NCBI GenBank assembly: GCA_016763215.1
Contig: JAESUF010000338.1
Location: 1 to 9,506 of the forward strand
Length of the DNA: 9,506 bases
Reading direction: 5' to 3'
From: Flavobacteriaceae bacterium
GTDB lineage: Bacteria; Bacteroidota; Bacteroidia; Flavobacteriales; Flavobacteriaceae
The translations under genes were made by a program, and so were the position numbers. Of the stretch, positions 6,263 through 9,506 are shown piece after piece (the first letter of the stretch is position 1; every line of letters begins with the position of its first letter). The notes beneath the pieces were generated by a model that was not told the origin of the DNA, searched no databases, and saw nothing but the letters and a program-made list of their open reading frames with translations.

Positions 6263-8112
6263 CTTGGTGGCAAAGGTTGTTTTCCTGTTAAATCGGTATA
6301 ATTATCAATTAAGTTTAACCAAGAATCTCCTACAACAATTTGATAGGTTTTACGCCCTGAAATAGTTTCGTAGGTAAGTGTATTGTTCTTTTTACTATCT
6401 AGGTCTAAGTACCCAATAGGAGCATTATCGAAATGAATCATGTACATTTTGGAAGAAACCACAATAGGCAAGGTGAAATTCATCAACTCTGAACGAGTTT
6501 CATATCCATAATGGGCTCTGTTGTACAATTGTAAACGGTTTCCTCTTCTATTCATTCCTAAGGCTCTCGCTCCGCCTCCGTACAAGACTTCTTCGGGAGT
6601 TAAGTTGAATTGTATGGTTTCAAAATCGTCTGTTCTTTGATAACCTCTTTTTTCGGAGATGACCTTTTTACCCTTATGCCAATAGGAAATAGTAAAAGGA
6701 TTCTTTTTAATTAGAACTGATAAATCCTTGCTTTTAAATTGTATTGAAGAATCATTTTCGCTATAATGAACATCAGAAAAAGTAGTTTTTAAAACCACAG
6801 CATGTGATTTTTTAGGAGAAGCTATTTCTCCTTTTGGAATAAAAGTTGTTTCTGACATTTTTGGAGCATAAAACTTTATTTTGTAGGCTCCGTCTGACAC
6901 AGAAATATGCAATTGGTTGTTAATTAACTTCGCGTCAATAAATTTTCTCTCTTTAATAGCATTTGGAAATAACCATAAAATGCTCTCTTCAAAACTAGTT
7001 CTCCAAAGCTCTTCATTGTGTCTTCCATTAGGAACTACTTTCGACTGTATATTTTCTGGAGTAAACCCTTGATTCTTTAAAATCTTAACCATATTGTTCA
7101 TCCCTTGAACAGTCTGATTTATTTCTTTATATCTTGTATTACGTCCTTCTTTTCTGCCAGCTAGAAAATATATTTTCGAATCTTTAATATTCCCATGTTT
7201 CTTAGTAAACTCTTTGATTTCAGGCGAAAACCAAAATGCTGGAGAATACACGCCTATTTTCCCAAAAACATTCGGATATTTTAATCCCGCATAATGCGAA
7301 ATCAACCCACCCATAGAACTCCCAAAAATTGCTGTATTTTCTTTGCCTTTTAACGTTTTGTAATTAGTATCTATATATGGTTTTAGCGTTTTAACTATAA
7401 ACTCGAGATAGGCATCTCCTTCTCCTCCTCCATAATTTTTGTTTACCCACGGTGAATATTCGTCTAATCGTTTAGACCCACCATTGTCTATCCCAACAAC
7501 AATTACTTTTAAATTCTTTTCATCGAATAATTTATTCAATGTTTCATCGACACCCCATTCTCCCGAAAATGATGCGTTCGCATCAAAAAGGTTTTGGCCA
7601 TCGTGCATATAAACAACAGGGTACGATTCTCTAGATTTTTTATAATCGGGAGGTAAATACATCCACACCCGACGTTTTCTATTTAATTGAGGTATTTCAA
7701 AGTCTTTTGCTAAAACGAAAACATTCTTAGCGACTGTTGTCGTTGTCTTTTTTTCAAATGAGTCGTCCCAACCTACAATCTTTACTCGAAGTGTATCATT
7801 GGGTGTATTGAATGTATAAGAACGGTTCTCAATTTTCAGTCCTTTTGCATTGCATTCAACAGATGCCCATGAACCTCGAGTGAATTTGAATTGGATTTGT
7901 TTTAACTCTTTGGGTAAGGTAATTGTATAGTTACCCTCTTTTTCCTTGAGCTGGTATTCTTTTTTTCCTCCAGACCAACCTTCAAAATTTCCTGAAATAA
8001 AAATTGATGCTTGTTTTGGAGTCTTCTGAGGAGTTTGTTCAACAACAATAGTTACTTGTGCAAAAAGTGTAAACTCAATAAACAAAACTAGTATGCAAAT
8101 AATCTTTTTCAT
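6184..8112 (-). CDS. Starch-binding-like + esterase + GH31 N-terminal half (frameshifted)
   Basis: N-terminal half of a large secreted enzyme. Residues 1-18 (MKKIICILVLFIEFTLFA) are a signal peptide with probable cleavage before Gln19. Residues 20-118 form a CBM20/CBM48-like beta-sandwich (FISGNFEGW, FKFTRGSW, WDDSF). Residues 130-385 are a Fes/YieL-type alpha/beta-hydrolase, usually called an esterase: YPVVYMHDGQNLFD, nucleophile Ser266 in GSSMGG, probable catalytic His365 in GRHNEELW. From about 390 comes the beta-sandwich that precedes the GH31 barrel (LTPEEVLYGGG, RRGNRLQLYNRAHYGYETRSE), ending in PLPPRWAFGNFSSRFGY at residue 629. The frame then runs into 13 unrelated residues and a stop, where GH31 proteins continue into the barrel, as the -1 frame does. 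The restored product would be about 1158 residues. The start follows the upstream stop by one base (TAAGATG). The acyl substrate of the esterase domain is unknown. Confidence 0.88.
   Translation of the reverse strand: MKKIICILVLFIEFTLFAQVTIVVEQTPQKTPKQASIFISGNFEGWSGGKKEYQLKEKEGNYTITLPKELKQIQFKFTRGSWASVECNAKGLKIENRSYTFNTPNDTLRVKIVGWDDSFEKKTTTTVAKNVFVLAKDFEIPQLNRKRRVWMYLPPDYKKSRESYPVVYMHDGQNLFDANASFSGEWGVDETLNKLFDEKNLKVIVVGIDNGGSKRLDEYSPWVNKNYGGGEGDAYLEFIVKTLKPYIDTNYKTLKGKENTAIFGSSMGGLISHYAGLKYPNVFGKIGVYSPAFWFSPEIKEFTKKHGNIKDSKIYFLAGRKEGRNTRYKEINQTVQGMNNMVKILKNQGFTPENIQSKVVPNGRHNEELWRTSFEESILWLFPNAIKERKFIDAKLINNQLHISVSDGAYKIKFYAPKMSETTFIPKGEIASPKKSHAVVLKTTFSDVHYSENDSSIQFKSKDLSVLIKKNPFTISYWHKGKKVISEKRGYQRTDDFETIQFNLTPEEVLYGGGARALGMNRRGNRLQLYNRAHYGYETRSELMNFTLPIVVSSKMYMIHFDNAPIGYLDLDSKKNNTLTYETISGRKTYQIVVGDSWLNLIDNYTDLTGKQPLPPRWAFGNFSSRFGYILKRKQKKQSINL
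6214..6231 (-). other. Frameshift site splitting the esterase-GH31 gene
   Basis: On the - strand the upstream frame reads ..FGY (TAC at 6228-6226) and the conserved sequence resumes as HSQKETEE with CAT at 6226-6224, so base 6226 would have to be read twice: one base is missing. Restoring a base here gives FGYHSQKETEE, very like the SRFGYRSQ-type sequence expected in GH31 proteins. A lost A in the AAAA run (plus-strand TTTT, 6216-6219) would also restore the frame but gives a poorer match (GYILKKETEE). No strong slippery heptamer for programmed -1 shifting is present. It is either a true recent mutation or a sequence error. Confidence 0.85.
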
Positions 8113-8113
8113 C

Positions 8114-9506
8114 TTATTTTAGTTTTGTAGTTAATAGTGTTACTCCTTTAGCATTCACGGGTATTTCACCTTTAAAAGAAAACTCTTTCCCTGTAATAAT
8201 ATCTTTTACCGTTTTGCCTTCTAAACCAACTTCCTTAACCATGGCAGTATTAAAAGTTGTTCTATTGGATTTATTTAAAACAATCATGACTATTTCATCA
8301 TCAAGAATTCTACACAGCACGTACAGACCTTCTTTTGGTGAAAAATGGATGGTTTTTCCATCATGCATCGCCGTACTCGTTTTTCTGTAGTTCAATACCT
8401 TTTTCAGAAAAGCTTGCATGTCTTTCTGATCCTTTGATAGTCCTTCTCCAGTAAATACATTTATTGCATCTCCTTTCCATCCGCCAGGGAAATCTGTACG
8501 AATTAAACCATGATCTCCTGGTTTTTCAAAATCATTCATCAGGATTTCTGTTCCGTAATAGATCTGCGGAATTCTTGGCATCATTAGGTAAAAACTTAGT
8601 GCCATTTTGGTGTTTGCTATATTTCCTTTTAATTGAGTAAATATTCTACTCATATCATGATTGTCTGGAAACACCATGATGTCTTTGGGATTGTGATATG
8701 CAAAATCATTTGCCAATCCTTCATAAATCTTTACCAATCCATTACTCCATGACTCCTCTTCGTTTAATGCCTGAACAACCAAACTTTGCATCGCAAAATC
8801 CATCGTAGATCTTAGATTTGAATTGTACCCTTCTTTATTTACTTTTCCATTTTGCCAATAAGAGATCAACAAGGGGTTATAACTCCACTCCTCTCCAACG
8901 ATATTGAAGTTTGGATATTCATTCATAATTGCACCAGCCCAATCTGCCATAAAATCTTTGTCTGGGTACGGGTATGTATCTTGACGAATCCCTCCTAAAC
9001 CGAGTGTTTCTATCCACCAAATACTATTTTGAGTAATGTAGTTTGCCATAAAAGGATTTCTTTGATTTAAATCTGGCATTGTTGCTACAAACCAACCATC
9101 TGTCATTCCTTCTTTATCTATTTTTGAAGCATAGAGATCTTGATTACTCGTACGTCTGTGATTGGAAGTCTTCGTTTTTTTCCAATTCCAATCTTTTATA
9201 TTGTCTTCATAATGTTTTTGATAATTCACCCAATCTGAAAAAGGTAAATCTTTCATCCACCAATGCTCTAACCCACAATGATTCGCTACTTGGTCCATAA
9301 TTAATTTAATGCCTCTTTTTCTTCCTTCATCGGCTAATTCTCGATAGGCTTCAAGCGTTCCAAAACGCGGGTCTACTCGATAGAAATCTGTCATCGCATA
9401 TCCATGGTAAGAGCCTTGCTTCATATCATTGATAATTAGTGGGCTCGGCCAAATAGCAGTAAACCCCATCTCTGAGATATAATCTAAATGGTTTGTAATT
9501 CCTGCA
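8114..9506 (-). CDS. Neopullulanase/SusA-like GH13 enzyme (5' partial)
   Basis: The reading frame stays open to the window edge: 12 codons upstream of the ATG at 9469 read AGITNHLDYISE, the normal lead-in to a GH13 barrel, so that ATG is internal and the gene continues beyond 9506. About 463 residues are visible; family members have roughly 600, so the N-terminal signal and beta-sandwich domain lie outside. Counting from the 9469 Met, the catalytic regions are DQVANH (59-64), GIRQDTY with nucleophile Asp164, VGEEW with acid/base Glu193, and PDNHD with Asp272. YHGYAMTDFYRVDPRFGT and RIPQIYYGTE are typical of the neopullulanase/cyclomaltodextrinase group that includes SusA of Bacteroides. It would cut maltodextrins, pullulan or cyclodextrins, probably in the periplasm (inference, leader not seen). 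It is the first visible gene of the operon; its TAA stop lies one base before the next ATG. The C-terminal beta domain (about 370-451) is complete. Confidence 0.92.
   Translation of the reverse strand, partial: AGITNHLDYISEMGFTAIWPSPLIINDMKQGSYHGYAMTDFYRVDPRFGTLEAYRELADEGRKRGIKLIMDQVANHCGLEHWWMKDLPFSDWVNYQKHYEDNIKDWNWKKTKTSNHRRTSNQDLYASKIDKEGMTDGWFVATMPDLNQRNPFMANYITQNSIWWIETLGLGGIRQDTYPYPDKDFMADWAGAIMNEYPNFNIVGEEWSYNPLLISYWQNGKVNKEGYNSNLRSTMDFAMQSLVVQALNEEESWSNGLVKIYEGLANDFAYHNPKDIMVFPDNHDMSRIFTQLKGNIANTKMALSFYLMMPRIPQIYYGTEILMNDFEKPGDHGLIRTDFPGGWKGDAINVFTGEGLSKDQKDMQAFLKKVLNYRKTSTAMHDGKTIHFSPKEGLYVLCRILDDEIVMIVLNKSNRTTFNTAMVKEVGLEGKTVKDIITGKEFSFKGEIPVNAKGVTLLTTKLK

Noticed and set aside
9079..9300. 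Small + strand open frame opposite the SusA-like gene.
   Set aside because: Antisense to the GH13 barrel and explained by its codon pattern.

Overview
The window looks like chromosomal DNA from a low-GC member of the Bacteroidota, most likely a marine-type Flavobacteriaceae. The evidence is the AT-rich base composition, the lipoprotein leaders ending in LxSC followed by K/Q-Q-E, the scarcity of Shine-Dalgarno sequences, intergenic palindromes of a flavobacterial style, and the alpha-glucan degradation genes. The genus cannot be read from the sequence.

Left part (1-1500, + strand). A possible gene tail (2-64) is followed by a non-coding element of about 200 bp (71-266). Its ends form an imperfect inverted repeat and it contains a perfect 8-bp hairpin. 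Next to it lies the 3' stump of a comM/yifB gene (about 290-583): only the last 98 or so codons remain, and nothing upstream encodes the rest. After a 217-bp spacer comes an intact 205-residue protein of unknown function (801-1418), closed by a strong hairpin terminator (1447-1472).

Right part (1597-9506, - strand). This is a tightly packed alpha-glucan (starch/maltodextrin) operon transcribed towards the left, with gaps of only 1, 4 and 3 bp. In transcription order it holds a neopullulanase/SusA-like GH13 enzyme (5' end beyond the window); a very large secreted protein joining a starch-binding-like domain, a Fes/YieL-type alpha/beta-hydrolase (esterase) domain and a GH31 enzyme; a GH13 lipoprotein; and a MalS-like GH13 lipoprotein. 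Together these would cut long alpha-glucans into oligosaccharides (GH13) and trim or rearrange them (GH31), mostly outside the cytoplasm. Transport and regulatory genes are not visible and would lie upstream of the window.

Two points stand out. The esterase-GH31 fusion is split by a one-base frameshift near 6226; both halves otherwise keep all recognisable catalytic residues, so this is either a recent mutation or a base error, and the restored protein would have about 1158 residues. The left end looks like a rearrangement scar, with the broken comM directly beside the structured repeat element. I found no wholly new multi-gene system. The best candidates for novelty are the esterase-GH31 architecture inside a starch operon, the repeat element with the comM stump, and the unknown 205-residue protein.
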